DNA of 64,000 nucleotides from Gemmatirosa kalamazoonensis (GTDB taxonomy: Bacteria > Gemmatimonadota > Gemmatimonadetes > Gemmatimonadales > Gemmatimonadaceae): NCBI RefSeq assembly GCF_000522985.1, contig NZ_CP007128.1, positions 744,001 to 808,000 on the forward strand, in the 5' to 3' direction. The notes under the pieces were generated by a model. That model was not told where the DNA came from. It ran no database searches and saw nothing but the letters and a program-made list of their open reading frames with translations. Made by a program: the position numbers and the translations under genes. The stretch's first letter is position 1; every line of letters starts with the position of its first letter. This document shows, one piece after another, positions 24,306 through 33,351 of the stretch.

Positions 24306-26147
24306 GTGAGACCCACCCCGTTCGCGTTCCTCGCGGCCGCCGCCGCCGCCGTCGCCGCCTGCGCCCACTCCACCGCCTCCGTCCCGGGGATGCCTAACGC
24401 GACGACGGCCGCGGCGCCGCGGCCCGATCCGCGCGTCGGGCTCAAGGCGGGGTGGTTCGACGCCGGCCAGGCGATCTGGAACCTCAAGCTCGTCTCCAGC
24501 ACGAAGCCGTCGGCGGACTTCCTCAACCTCAGCACGCCGGGCGACAACCGGCTCACGAACTCCGACCTCGCGTTCACCGGGAACCTCGTCTTCCAGGGCA
24601 ACTACAGCGGCTGGCAGGTGTGGGACATCACGAACCCGGCGGCGCCGACGCTGCGCACGGCGTTCGTGTGCCCCGGCTCGCAGAGCGACGTGACGGTGTA
24701 CAAGAACCTGCTGTTCGTCTCCGCCGAGGCGCTCTCGGGGCGCACCGACTGCGGGCTGCAGGGCGTGCAGGACACCGTGAGCCGCGAGCGCGCGCGCGGC
24801 ATCCGCATCATCGACATCAGCGACGTCGCGCACCCGAAGCCGATCACGATCGTGCAGACGTGCCGCGGGTCGCACACGAACACGCTCGTCACCGACCCGA
24901 AGGATCCGGAGAACGTCTACATCTACGTCTCCGGCTCGGCCACCGTGCGCTCGTCCGCCGAGCTCGCGGGCTGCTCCGGCGCGACGCTCGAGGAGGACCC
25001 GAACTCCGCGCTGTTCCGCATCGAGGTGATCCAGGTGCCGGTCGCGCACCCCGAGCAGGCGCACATCGTGAGCAGCCCGCGCATCTTCTCGAACCTCGCC
25101 GCGCCGCCGGTCCATCACGAGACGCCGGCGGACAGCGCGGCGGCGGCGCAGCGGCGCGCGGCGCGCGCGACGGCGGGCGGCGGCGGTGCGGGCCGCACGC
25201 GCGGCCCGCGCACCGGCCCCACGCAGTGCCACGACATCACGGCGTACCCGGCGATCGGGCTCGCGGGCGGCGCGTGCGCGGGCTACGGGCTCCTGCTCGA
25301 CATCCACGACGTCGCGCACCCGACGCGCATCGGCGCGGTGGCCGACTCGAACTTCTCGTTCTGGCACTCCGCCACGTTCAGCAACGACGGCGACAAGATC
25401 CTGTTCAGCGACGAGTGGGGCGGCGGCACCGCGCCGCGCTGCCGCGTGACCGACAAGCCGGAGTGGGGCGCCGACGCGATCTTCACGCTCCGGAACAACC
25501 AGATGGAGTTCCAGAGCTACTACAAGATGCCCGCGCCGCAGACGCCGCAGGAGAACTGCGTCGCGCACAACGGCACGCTCATCCCGATCCCCGGGCGCGA
25601 CGTCATGGTGCAGTCGTGGTACCAGGGCGGCATCTCGGTGTTCGACTGGACCGACCCGAAGCACCCGACGGAGATCGCGTACTTCGACCGCGGCCCGATG
25701 GACGCGACGAAGCTCGTCGGCGCGGGCTACTGGTCGTCGTACTGGTACAACGGCCACATCGTGGCGTCCGAGATCGCGCGCGGCCTCGACATCTTCGACC
25801 TCGCGCCGAGCGCGTACCTCTCGCAGAACGAGATCGACGCCGCGAAGACGGTGGTGTTCGACCACTTCAACGCGCAGGAGCAGCCGAAGCTCGTGTGGCC
25901 GCCGTCGTTCGCGCTCGCCCGCGCCTACGTCGATCAGCTCGAGCGCGACGGCGGCCTGTCGCGCGAGCGCATCGCCGCCGTTAGGCAGGAGCTCGCGCGT
26001 GCCGAGGGGCTGTCCGGCCAGACGCGCACGGACGCGCTCACGAGCCTCTCCACCCAGCTGCACGGCGACGCCCGCTCGTCGTCCGACGCGGCCCGCGCGC
26101 ACAAGCTCGCGTACGCGGTCGGGGATCTCGCGAAGGCGGCCATGTGA
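24306..26147 (+). CDS. LVIVD-repeat lipoprotein
   Basis: GTG at 24306 gives 613 residues with a lipobox, AAAVAACAHS (Cys at about 20), so it is an outer- or inner-membrane-anchored periplasmic protein. The body has LVIVD-type propeller blades, each ending in an IxDIS or VWDIT strand: GWQVWDITNPAAPTLRTAF (about 104-122), GIRIIDISDVAHPKPITIV (about 162-180), LLLDIHDVAHPTRIG and GISVFDWTDPKHPTEIAYF. A Gly/Arg/Ala-rich insertion (about 285-300) interrupts one blade. The function of LVIVD proteins is unknown. A TAG-AGG-containing GTTAGGC word near 25979 encodes Val-Arg here. Confidence 0.9.
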   Translation: MRPTPFAFLAAAAAAVAACAHSTASVPGMPNATTAAAPRPDPRVGLKAGWFDAGQAIWNLKLVSSTKPSADFLNLSTPGDNRLTNSDLAFTGNLVFQGNYSGWQVWDITNPAAPTLRTAFVCPGSQSDVTVYKNLLFVSAEALSGRTDCGLQGVQDTVSRERARGIRIIDISDVAHPKPITIVQTCRGSHTNTLVTDPKDPENVYIYVSGSATVRSSAELAGCSGATLEEDPNSALFRIEVIQVPVAHPEQAHIVSSPRIFSNLAAPPVHHETPADSAAAAQRRAARATAGGGGAGRTRGPRTGPTQCHDITAYPAIGLAGGACAGYGLLLDIHDVAHPTRIGAVADSNFSFWHSATFSNDGDKILFSDEWGGGTAPRCRVTDKPEWGADAIFTLRNNQMEFQSYYKMPAPQTPQENCVAHNGTLIPIPGRDVMVQSWYQGGISVFDWTDPKHPTEIAYFDRGPMDATKLVGAGYWSSYWYNGHIVASEIARGLDIFDLAPSAYLSQNEIDAAKTVVFDHFNAQEQPKLVWPPSFALARAYVDQLERDGGLSRERIAAVRQELARAEGLSGQTRTDALTSLSTQLHGDARSSSDAARAHKLAYAVGDLAKAAM

Positions 26148-26149
26148 TC

Positions 26150-26225
26150 TCACGCGGAGCCGCGGAGGACGCGGAGACCACCCAAAGCCGTTGGTGTTCT
26201 CCGCGTGCTCCGCGGCTCCGCGTGA
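26150..26225. repeat. Intergenic palindrome, TCACGCGGAGCCGCGGAG family
   Basis: Its arms are the same words as the copy at 19248 (TCACGCGGAGCCGCGGAG and complement) extended by GACGCGGAGA-type units. It begins 3 bases after the LVIVD stop codon and ends 16 bases before the SGNH hydrolase start. Confidence 0.92.
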
Positions 26226-26241
26226 CCCGACCGAGCACAAC

Positions 26242-26865
26242 ATGAACGTCCTCTTCGTCGGCAACAGCTTCACCGCCCGCAACGACGTCCCCGCGCTGCT
26301 CGCGTCGCTCGCCGAGTGGGCCGGCGAGCGCGTGACGCACGACCTGATCTGGGCCGGCGGCGCGTCGCTGAAGATGCACTGGAACAAGGGCGTCGCGGCC
26401 GAGCGCATCGCGACGGGCGCGTACGACGTCGTCGTGCTGCAGGAGCAGAGCACGCTCCCGGTCAAGAACGCGAAGCGCTTCCACGAGAACGTGCGGCTGT
26501 TCGACGAGGCCGTTCGCGCGAGCGGCGCGCGCCTGGCGCTGTACATGACGTGGGCGCGCCGTCACGCGCCGGAGACGCAGCGCACGCTCACCGACGCGTA
26601 CGAGGCGATCGGCGCGGAGCTCGGCGCGCTCGTCGTGCCGGTGGGCGTGGCGTGGGAGCGGGTGCTCGCGCGCCCCGACGCGCCGTCGCTGTACGACACC
26701 GATGGCAGCCACCCGTCGCCGGCCGGGTCGTACCTCGCGGCGTGCACGTTCCTCGCCGCGCTGCTCGGGAAGAATCCGACGGGCGCGCCCGTCCACGTCC
26801 GCGGCCTCGAGCCCGACGCGGCGACGCTGCTGCAGACCACGGCGTGGGAGGCCGCGCGCGGGTAG
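26242..26865 (+). CDS. SGNH/GDSL-family hydrolase
   Basis: The 207-residue product starts MNVLFVGNSFTARNDVP, with the block-I Ser in GNSFT (residue 9). VVVLQEQSTLPVKN (about 68-81) covers the oxyanion region, and DTDGSHPSPAGSY (about 152-164) provides the catalytic Asp and His. There is no signal peptide, so it is probably a cytoplasmic esterase or acyl hydrolase of unknown substrate. It is a single gene: a palindrome precedes it and a promoter-like TATCTT word follows its stop. Confidence 0.9.
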   Translation: MNVLFVGNSFTARNDVPALLASLAEWAGERVTHDLIWAGGASLKMHWNKGVAAERIATGAYDVVVLQEQSTLPVKNAKRFHENVRLFDEAVRASGARLALYMTWARRHAPETQRTLTDAYEAIGAELGALVVPVGVAWERVLARPDAPSLYDTDGSHPSPAGSYLAACTFLAALLGKNPTGAPVHVRGLEPDAATLLQTTAWEAARG

Positions 26866-26867
26866 TA

Positions 26868-26873
26868 TCTTCC
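26868..26873 (+). promoter_or_regulatory. Possible -10 element of the dienelactone-hydrolase-like gene
   Basis: TATCTT lies about 40 bases before the GTG start at 26914, in the only AT-containing stretch of the gap. The same hexamer precedes the nitroreductase gene (54940-54945), and a TTATCTT word precedes the element at 19248. No convincing -35 box is seen. Confidence 0.35.
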
Positions 26874-26913
26874 GGCGGGAGACCGCCCAACGACCAACCG
26901 ATCGGAGCGCACC

Positions 26914-27879
26914 GTGTCCATCCTTCGTGTCCTCGCCGTCCCCGCCGTCGCGGGGATGACATTGGCCGCCTGCCACCGCAACGCGCCGATGGACGAGCAC
27001 TCGGCGCACATGTCCGCCGCCGACATGGCCGCGCCTAACGCGAACGGCGGTGGCTCGCAGGGCATCGCCGGGCTGCCGCCGAGCAACAACGCGGCCCCGG
27101 CACGGCTCTCGGCCAGCCCGCGGCACGGCGAGTGGGTGAAGGTCGCGTGGGAGCCCGGATCGCGCGACTCGCTCATGGCGTGGGTCGTCTACCCGTCGAC
27201 GAACCGCGCGAAGTCGCCGGTCGTCGTCGTCGTGCACGAGATCTTCGGCCTGTCGACGTGGGTGCGCGGCGTCGCCGACCAGGTCGCGGCCGAGGGGTTC
27301 ATCGCCGTCGCACCGGATCTGCTGTCACGCGTCCGCGGCGGACCGACCACCGTGGAGCTCTCCGGCGACTCGGCGCGGAAGCTGATCCAGGGCGTCGAGC
27401 CGGCCGAGAAGAACCGCGGCATCGACGCCGTCGCGCGCTGGGCGATGTCGCAGGCGTCGGCGGCGCCGCGCTACGCGGTCATCGGCTACTGCTGGGGCGG
27501 ATCGACGGTGTGGCAGCACGCCGTGAACGGCGGCATCAGCGGCTTCTCCGGCGGCGTCGCGTTCTACGGGCTGCCGTACATGACCGGCGCGGTGCCCACC
27601 GCCGACTCGCTTCGCAAGATCACGAAGCCGGTGATGCTCCTCAGCGGCTCGAAGGACGCGCGCATCGGCTCGGCCATGCCGGCCGTCGACTCGACGATGA
27701 AGGCGTTAGGCAAGAGCTACGTCGGGATCAACTACCCGGGCGCGATCCACGGCTTCCTCCGCGCGCAGGACGACCCGAAGCCGCAGCGCGACGAGGCCGA
27801 GGAGCAGGCGAACCTCGCGGCGACGAAGGACGGGTGGCCGCGGACGGTGGCGTTCCTGAAGAAGAATCTGGGGATCTGA
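26914..27879 (+). CDS. Dienelactone-hydrolase-family lipoprotein
   Basis: GTG at 26914 gives 321 residues starting with a lipoprotein signal, VAGMTLAACHR (Cys at about 20). A Met/His-rich stretch follows (residues 26-42). The DLH domain has VVVVVHEIFGLSTWVRGVAD (about 108-127) with the conserved Glu, the nucleophile elbow VIGYCWGGST (about 188-197) with Cys as in true dienelactone hydrolases, a catalytic Asp in SGSKDARIG and the His in YPGAIHGFLR (about 280-289). Export is less usual for this family. It may hydrolyse lactones or esters in the periplasm; the substrate is unknown. Confidence 0.92.
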   Translation: MSILRVLAVPAVAGMTLAACHRNAPMDEHSAHMSAADMAAPNANGGGSQGIAGLPPSNNAAPARLSASPRHGEWVKVAWEPGSRDSLMAWVVYPSTNRAKSPVVVVVHEIFGLSTWVRGVADQVAAEGFIAVAPDLLSRVRGGPTTVELSGDSARKLIQGVEPAEKNRGIDAVARWAMSQASAAPRYAVIGYCWGGSTVWQHAVNGGISGFSGGVAFYGLPYMTGAVPTADSLRKITKPVMLLSGSKDARIGSAMPAVDSTMKALGKSYVGINYPGAIHGFLRAQDDPKPQRDEAEEQANLAATKDGWPRTVAFLKKNLGI

Positions 27880-27881
27880 CG

Positions 27882-27951
27882 GTGCTGCGTGGCTGCGTGG
27901 CTGCGTGACGACCGAACGCAGCCACGCAGCCACGCAGCCACGCAGCTACGC
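27882..27951. repeat. Intergenic palindrome, GCTGCGTG family
   Basis: Three GCTGCGTG units are mirrored by four complementary units, ending beside the citrate-synthase stop at 27946. It lies between convergent genes. Confidence 0.9.
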
Positions 27952-29022
27952 CACCGGCCCGACGTACCGCGACTGCGGCCGGATCAAGCGACCCGTCGCG
28001 CGCTGCTCGCGGGCGTGGGCGATCCATCCGGCCACGCGGCCCATCGCGAACACGCACGTGAACGCCTCCGGGGGGAAGCCCAGCGCCTCCAGCAGGAGCG
28101 CGGTGTAGAACTCGACGTTGGTGTCGAGCGCGCGGTCGGGCTTCCTCTCGCGCAGCACGTCGAGCGCCGCGCGCTCCACCGACTCGGCGAGCGCGAGGCG
28201 GGAGCCGCCGCCGCGCGCCGCGGCGAGCCGACGCACGGCGCCCTTCAGCGCGTCGGCGCGCGGATCGCGCACCCGGTACACGCGGTGGCCGAAGCCCATG
28301 AGCCGCTCGCCGCGCGCCACCGAGTCTTCCAGCCAGCCCCGCGCATCGCCGCTCGCGGCGATCGCGTCGAGCATCGCGATCACGGGGCCCGGCGCGCCGC
28401 CGTGCAGCGGCCCCTTGAGCGCGGCGAGCCCCGCGAGCACGGCCGACGCGAGCCCCGCCCGCGTCGACGCCACGACGCGCGCGGCGAACGTCGACGCGTT
28501 GAGCCCGTGGTCGCTCACGGTCACGAGATACGCGTCGAGCGCCGCCGCGAGATCGGCGTCGGGCGTGCCGCGCAGCATGCGCACGACGTCGGCGGCGTGA
28601 CCGCGCGCCTCGTCGGGCGCGATCGCCTCGCACCCGCGCCGCGCGCGCACCAGCGCCGGCGCGAGCACCGCCGGCGCGGCGACGAGGCGCAGCGCGTCCG
28701 CCGCCGCATCGCCGTCGGGGAGCAGCGCCACGCCGGCCCGCACGCCGTCGTACGGGTCGAGCGCCGCGAGCGCGGGGAGCAGCGGCGCGCAGCGCGCGAA
28801 CACCTCGCGCCGCGCCGCGCCGAGCGCCGCGGCGAGCGCGTCGTCGCTTCGCGGCAGGTCGTCGACGAGCCCGTCGAGCAGCAGCCGCGCCACCGCCTCG
28901 AACCGCCACGCGCCGGCCAGCTCGTCGAGCGCGTGCCCGCGAATCGTTAGGCGCCCCGCCGCGCCGTCGACGTCGGAGAGCACCGTCTCCGCCGCCACCA
29001 CGTCCTCCAGCCCGCTCGTCAT
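27946..29022 (-). CDS. Citrate synthase-family protein
   Basis: The 358-residue product has the three catalytic blocks of citrate and methylcitrate synthases: VSDHGLNASTFAARVVAST (about residues 192-210, first His), RLMGFGHRVYRVRDPRAD (about 264-281, second His and substrate Arg) and LDTNVEFYTALLLEALGFP (about 319-337, catalytic Asp). It condenses oxaloacetate with acetyl- or propionyl-CoA. The short length and N-terminus fit prokaryotic dimeric enzymes. A second, HTH-bearing homologue starts 59 bases away in the opposite direction, so the two share a control region. No methylisocitrate lyase or methylcitrate dehydratase is in the window. Confidence 0.93.
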   Translation of the reverse strand: MTSGLEDVVAAETVLSDVDGAAGRLTIRGHALDELAGAWRFEAVARLLLDGLVDDLPRSDDALAAALGAARREVFARCAPLLPALAALDPYDGVRAGVALLPDGDAAADALRLVAAPAVLAPALVRARRGCEAIAPDEARGHAADVVRMLRGTPDADLAAALDAYLVTVSDHGLNASTFAARVVASTRAGLASAVLAGLAALKGPLHGGAPGPVIAMLDAIAASGDARGWLEDSVARGERLMGFGHRVYRVRDPRADALKGAVRRLAAARGGGSRLALAESVERAALDVLRERKPDRALDTNVEFYTALLLEALGFPPEAFTCVFAMGRVAGWIAHAREQRATGRLIRPQSRYVGPVA

Positions 29023-29081
29023 CCGTCGCTCCTTGACCCCGGTTTACCGGAGCATGATCGTCCGCCCGGAGGGGCTCAATC

Positions 29082-30230
29082 TTGACCGACACGATCAACA
29101 TCGACGCCGTCGTCGCCGCGGGCTGGCTGGAGCGCCGCGCAGCCCTCGCGCGACTCGGCGTGCGCGCGCAGACGCTCTACGCGTACGTGAGCCGAGGCCG
29201 CGTCGCCGTGCGGCCCGATCCCGTCGATCCGCGGCGGAGCCTGTACAGCGCGGCGGACGTCGACGCGCTCGCGGCGCGTCGTGCGCGCGGGCGGCGCGCA
29301 TCGGTCATCGCGGCGAGCGCCATCGCGTGGGGCGAGCCCGCCGTCGCGACGTCGATCTCCACGGTGCGCCACGGACGGCCGATCTATCGCGGCGCGGACG
29401 CGATCGCGCTCGCCGAGCACGCGACGCTCGAGGCGGTCGCGGCGCTGCTGTGGGAGGCGGACGGGCCGGTGCGGCTCTCCGCGCGCACGACGGCGACTTC
29501 GCCGCTCGCCGCGCTCGCCGCGCTCGCCGATCGCGCGCCGCCGAGTACGGGGCGGCCGGTCGATGCGCTGCGCGGGGACGCCGCGCGCGCGGTGGCGGCG
29601 CTGGTCCGCGCGTTAGGCGCCGCCGGAGGCGCCGCACCGGCGCACGCTCGGCTCGGGCGCGGCTGGTCGCTCGACGACGCCGGCGCCGACGCGGTGCGCC
29701 GCGCGCTCGTCGTGCTCGCCGACCACGAGCTGAACGCCTCGACGTTCGCGGCGCGCGTCGCGGCGTCGACCGGCGCGTCGATCGCCGCGTGCCTGCTCGC
29801 CGGCCTCGCCACGCTCTCCGGCCCGCGCCACGGCGGGGCCGCCGACGCGGTCGCCGCGCTCGTGCACCACGCCGCCCGGCACGGCCCCGTCGCCGCGCTG
29901 GCCGACGCGCGCACGCGCGGCGCGCTCCCCGGCTTCGGCCACCCGCTGTACCCCGACGGCGACTCGCGCGCGGCGGCGCTCCTCGCGCACGCGCCGCTCG
30001 ACGACGCGCTGGCCGAGCTGCGCGACGCCGCGGCGGCGCGCGGCGAGCGGCCGAACGTCGACTTCGCGCTGCTCGCCCTCGCGCGCGCGCACGGCATGCC
30101 GCCCGACGCGCCGTTCCGCCTGTTCGCGCTCGGCCGCAGCGTGGGATGGGCGGCGCACGCGATGGAGCAGGCGGCCACGGGACAGCTCATCCGGCCGCGG
30201 GCGCGGTACGAGGGACCGCCGCTGCGTTAG
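29082..30230 (+). CDS. Citrate synthase-like protein with N-terminal helix-turn-helix
   Basis: TTG at 29082 follows GGAGGGG at suitable spacing. Residues 1-65 form a MerR/excisionase-like winged helix (ARLGVRAQTLYAYVSRGRV then PRRSLYSAADVDALAARR), and the rest is a citrate synthase domain with ADHELNASTFAARVAAST (about 214-231), LPGFGHPLYPDGDSRA (about 286-301) and NVDFALLALARAHGMP (about 325-340). His and Asp catalytic positions are kept, but the Arg after GFGH is Pro, as in the CitA-like subgroup. The HTH suggests self-regulation or DNA-bound sensing. It is divergent from the canonical homologue, and its stop TAG lies inside a GTTAGGC word. Confidence 0.9.
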   Translation: MTDTINIDAVVAAGWLERRAALARLGVRAQTLYAYVSRGRVAVRPDPVDPRRSLYSAADVDALAARRARGRRASVIAASAIAWGEPAVATSISTVRHGRPIYRGADAIALAEHATLEAVAALLWEADGPVRLSARTTATSPLAALAALADRAPPSTGRPVDALRGDAARAVAALVRALGAAGGAAPAHARLGRGWSLDDAGADAVRRALVVLADHELNASTFAARVAASTGASIAACLLAGLATLSGPRHGGAADAVAALVHHAARHGPVAALADARTRGALPGFGHPLYPDGDSRAAALLAHAPLDDALAELRDAAAARGERPNVDFALLALARAHGMPPDAPFRLFALGRSVGWAAHAMEQAATGQLIRPRARYEGPPLR

Positions 30231-30243
30231 GCGCCGCCAGTCG

Positions 30244-30388
30244 GGGCTCCACGTACGTGGTTTCATTGGACTGAAGAAGGACTGAAGAGAGACTGAAGAA
30301 GGACCAAACACAAAAGAAGGTGTTGTTGGTCCTTCTTCAGTCCTCCTTCAGTCCTCCTTCAGTCCCACACGAACTCGTACGTGGAGCC
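30244..30388. repeat. Intergenic palindrome, ACTGAAGAAGG family with CTCCACGTACG ends
   Basis: GGCTCCACGTACG at 30244 and its complement at 30376 bound arms with three to four ACTGAAGAAGG-type units. It lies between convergent genes. Because of frame coincidence the right end translates as GSTYEFVWD, producing spurious tails on open frames. Confidence 0.92.
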
Positions 30389-30404
30389 ATGCCCGGCGCG
30401 CCCA

Positions 30405-30985
30405 TCACCGCCGACCCGCCTTCCCGCCCGCGTGGGCCCACAGCGCGCGCTCCACGTCCGCCGGCGTGAGGCCGAGCGACGCGCCGCGCGCGCGCGCAGC
30501 GCCTCGGCGTACCGGGCGTAGTACGGGACGGTGTACTTCACGGGGCCTAACGAGGGCACCTGGGCCGACACCAGCTCGTCGAAGAACGGGTAGACGTCGG
30601 GCGCCGCCGCCGCGAGCACGGCGGACGCGGTCGCGGGACCCACGCCGGCGAGCGTGGCGAGCGTCGCCACCGGCTCCGACGGGCGCGGCACGAGCGCCAG
30701 CGCGTCGCCGCTCGTGCGCGCGACGAGCGCCGCGTCGTTGCCGCGCACGAGCACGAGGTTCGGCGCGCGCCACACGCCGCGCGCCATCTTCCACTCCGTC
30801 ACGCGCACGAGCTCCGCGTGCGTCACGTGCGGCCGCACGCGCGTCGCGATCGCCGGCGGCAGCTCGTCGCGGTACCAGCGCTCGAGCTCCGGCAGGCGCG
30901 CGACACCCTGCGCGGCGATCACCTCGTCGTAGCGGTCCAGCGCGCGGCGCCAGGCCGCGGGTGCGTCGTCGGTCCAGAGGTTCAT
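30405..30985 (-). pseudogene. Helix-hairpin-helix protein of unknown function, frameshifted in a CG run
   Basis: ATG at 30985 (MNLWTDDAPAAWRRALDRY) starts a protein with VTEWKMARGVWR, an HhH motif LATLAGVGPATASAVLAAA (about residues 108-126), YPFFDELVSAQVP and VPYYARYAEALRARA. The frame then breaks inside an uninterrupted CG dinucleotide run (about 30484-30497). The natural C-terminus GASLGLTPADVERALWAHAG, ending at 30405, is in another frame, and restoring it needs removal of one CG pair or gain of one base. HhH and context suggest DNA binding, possibly glycosylase-like, but there is no FeS or catalytic motif. It may be a slippage-controlled gene or an assembly error. Confidence 0.65.
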
Positions 30986-30993
30986 GTGCCGGT

Positions 30994-31021
30994 ACTGTAC
31001 GTGGCTCCGCCCGTCGGGCAA
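30994..31021 (-). promoter_or_regulatory. Promoter of the HhH gene, probably leaderless
   Basis: On the coding strand TTGCCC (31016-31021) and TACAGT (30994-30999) are 16 bases apart. TACAGT ends 8 bases before the ATG and there is no Shine-Dalgarno sequence, so transcription should begin at or next to the start codon. Confidence 0.55.
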
Positions 31022-31090
31022 CGTTCGAGCGGTCGCCAGCGTTGCTCTCGGGAGGTTCCGCTCCCGCCCGTTCTCTCCGTCGAGTTCCCG

Positions 31091-33331
31091 ATGAGAAGGC
31101 TTCTCACGCTCGCCATCCTCGCCCCCGCGCTGGCTTCCGCCCAGCGCGTCTCGAAGGACGCCACCGCCGACGTCACGCGCTGGCAGAAGCAGGCCCAGGC
31201 CGTCACCATCACGCGCGACGACCACGGCATCGCCCACGTCCGCGGCCGCACCGACGCCGACGCCGTGTTCGGCATGGTGTACGCCCAGGCCGAGGACGAC
31301 TTCAACCGCGTCGAGACGAACTTCATCAACTCGCAGGGGCGGCTCGCCGAGGCGGAGGGCGAGCGCGCGATCTGGCAGGACCTGCGCATGAAGCTCTTCA
31401 TCGACCCCGACACGCTGAAGGCGCAGTACGCCGCGAGCCCGGCGTGGCTCAAGTCGCTCATGACCGCATGGGCCGACGGGTTGAACTACTACCTCGCCAC
31501 GCATCCACAGGTGAAGCCGCGCGTCATCACGCGCTTCGAGCCGTGGATGGCGCTGTCGTTCAGCGAGGGGAGCATCGGCGGCGACATCGAGAGCGTGTCG
31601 CTGCGCGACCTCGAGGCGTTCTACGGCAAGCGCGCGGGCGCAACGTCCACGCCGGAGGGCGACGCCGGGCCGGGGGCGGCGCGGAAGGGGCGCCCGGAGC
31701 GCGAGCAGGACATCGACGACATCCTGCCGCCGGAGCCCACCGGCTCGAACGGCATCGCGATCGGGCCGAAGAACTCCGCGAACGGGCACGCGTTCCTCCT
31801 CATCAACCCGCATACGACGTTCTTCTTCCGCTCCGAGCTGCAGATGACGAGCGACGAGGGGCTGAACGCGTACGGCGCGGCGACGTGGGGACAGTTCTTC
31901 CTCTACCAGGGCTTCAACGACCGACTCGGCTGGATGCACACGTCGAGCGCGGTGGACGTCATCGACGAGTACGCGGAGACCATCGTCGACCACGGGGGGC
32001 GGTTCGCGTACAAGTACGGCACCGGGGAGCGCCCCGTCGTGACGCAGACCGTGCGCGTGCCGTACCGCGCGCCCGACGGGACGATGGCCGAGCGCGCGTT
32101 CACCGTGTACCGCACGCATCACGGTCCCGTCGTGCGCGAGGCGGACGGCAAGTGGATCACCGTCAGCCTGATGAACACGCCCGTGGCCGCCCTGAGCCAG
32201 TCGTACCTGCGCACGAAGGCGCGGTCGCTCGCCGAGTACGAGAAAGTGTTCGCGTACAAGGCGAACTCGTCGAACAACACCATCTACGCCGACGCGGACG
32301 GGCACATCGCGTACTTCCATCCGCAGTTCGTGCCGAAGCGCGACGATCGCTTCGACTGGACGAAGCCCGTGGACGGCAGCGATCCGGCGACCGACTGGCG
32401 CGGCGTGCACGACACCGAGAGCATGCCGCATCTCGTCGATCCGGCGACCGGGTGGCTGTACAACTCGAACAACTGGCCGTACACGGCGGCGGGGCCCGAG
32501 AGCCCGAAGCAGTCGGCGTTCCCGCGCTACATGGACACCGCGGGCGAGAACGAGCGCGGCCTGCACGCGCTGCAGCTGCTGCCTAACGCGAAGCACGTCA
32601 CGCTCGACTCGGTGCTCGCGATCGCGTACGACTCGTGGCAGCCGTTCTTCGCGCGGTTCGTGCCGCAGCTCGTCGCGGCGTACGACGCCGCGCCGGCGAC
32701 GGATCCGCTGAAGCCGAAGCTCGCCGACCCGATCGCGGCGCTGCGCGCGTGGGACTATCGCTGGGGCGTGCAGTCGGTGCCGACGACCGTCGCGGTGTTC
32801 TGGGCGGAGGAGCTGTTCCGCCGCAGCCAGGGGCGCGGCCTCGGCTCCGTCGTGGGCGACGACGCGCTGTTCGCGCGCACGTCGGCGGCCGACAAGCTCG
32901 CGGCGCTCGACGCGGCGGTCGCGCGGCTGACGACCGACTTCGGGTCGTGGCGCACGCCGTGGGGAGAGTTCAACCGCTTCCAGCGGCTGACGGGCGATCT
33001 CGTGGCGCACTACGACGACGCGCAGCCGAGCGTGCCGGTGGGATTCACGTCGGCGCTGTGGGGATCGCTGGCGTCGTTCCGCGCGCGCCGCGGTCCGGAC
33101 ACGAAGCGCGAGTACGGCTACTCCGGCAACAGCTTCGTGGCGGCGATCGAGTTCGGGAAGGACAGCGTGCGCGCGCGCGCCGTGAGCGCCGGGGGCGAGA
33201 GCGGCGATCCGAAGTCGCCGCACTTCACCGACCAGGCCGTGCGCTACGCGACCGGCAACCTGCGGCCCGTGTACTTCTACCCGAACCAGCTCGTCGGGCA
33301 CACGGAGCGGACGTACCATCCGGGGCAGTGA
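31091..33331 (+). CDS. Penicillin acylase-family (Ntn-hydrolase) amidohydrolase
   Basis: ATG at 31091 begins a Sec signal, LLTLAILAPALASAQR (cleavage near 18), so the enzyme is exported. The 746-residue precursor has an alpha chain (about residues 19-200), a charged spacer around AARKGRPEREQDIDDILPPE, and a beta chain beginning with the autocatalytic N-terminal nucleophile Ser in TGSNGIAIGPKNSANG (about 219-234). LLINPHTTFFFRSELQM and NDRLGWMHTSSAVDV match the beta-chain core. Relatives cleave penicillin G, acyl-homoserine lactones or aculeacin; which amide is used here is unknown. The gene is divergent from the HhH gene and followed by a compact hairpin. Confidence 0.93.
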   Translation: MRRLLTLAILAPALASAQRVSKDATADVTRWQKQAQAVTITRDDHGIAHVRGRTDADAVFGMVYAQAEDDFNRVETNFINSQGRLAEAEGERAIWQDLRMKLFIDPDTLKAQYAASPAWLKSLMTAWADGLNYYLATHPQVKPRVITRFEPWMALSFSEGSIGGDIESVSLRDLEAFYGKRAGATSTPEGDAGPGAARKGRPEREQDIDDILPPEPTGSNGIAIGPKNSANGHAFLLINPHTTFFFRSELQMTSDEGLNAYGAATWGQFFLYQGFNDRLGWMHTSSAVDVIDEYAETIVDHGGRFAYKYGTGERPVVTQTVRVPYRAPDGTMAERAFTVYRTHHGPVVREADGKWITVSLMNTPVAALSQSYLRTKARSLAEYEKVFAYKANSSNNTIYADADGHIAYFHPQFVPKRDDRFDWTKPVDGSDPATDWRGVHDTESMPHLVDPATGWLYNSNNWPYTAAGPESPKQSAFPRYMDTAGENERGLHALQLLPNAKHVTLDSVLAIAYDSWQPFFARFVPQLVAAYDAAPATDPLKPKLADPIAALRAWDYRWGVQSVPTTVAVFWAEELFRRSQGRGLGSVVGDDALFARTSAADKLAALDAAVARLTTDFGSWRTPWGEFNRFQRLTGDLVAHYDDAQPSVPVGFTSALWGSLASFRARRGPDTKREYGYSGNSFVAAIEFGKDSVRARAVSAGGESGDPKSPHFTDQAVRYATGNLRPVYFYPNQLVGHTERTYHPGQ

Positions 33332-33351
33332 CGCGTCGCGATGGGGTACGA

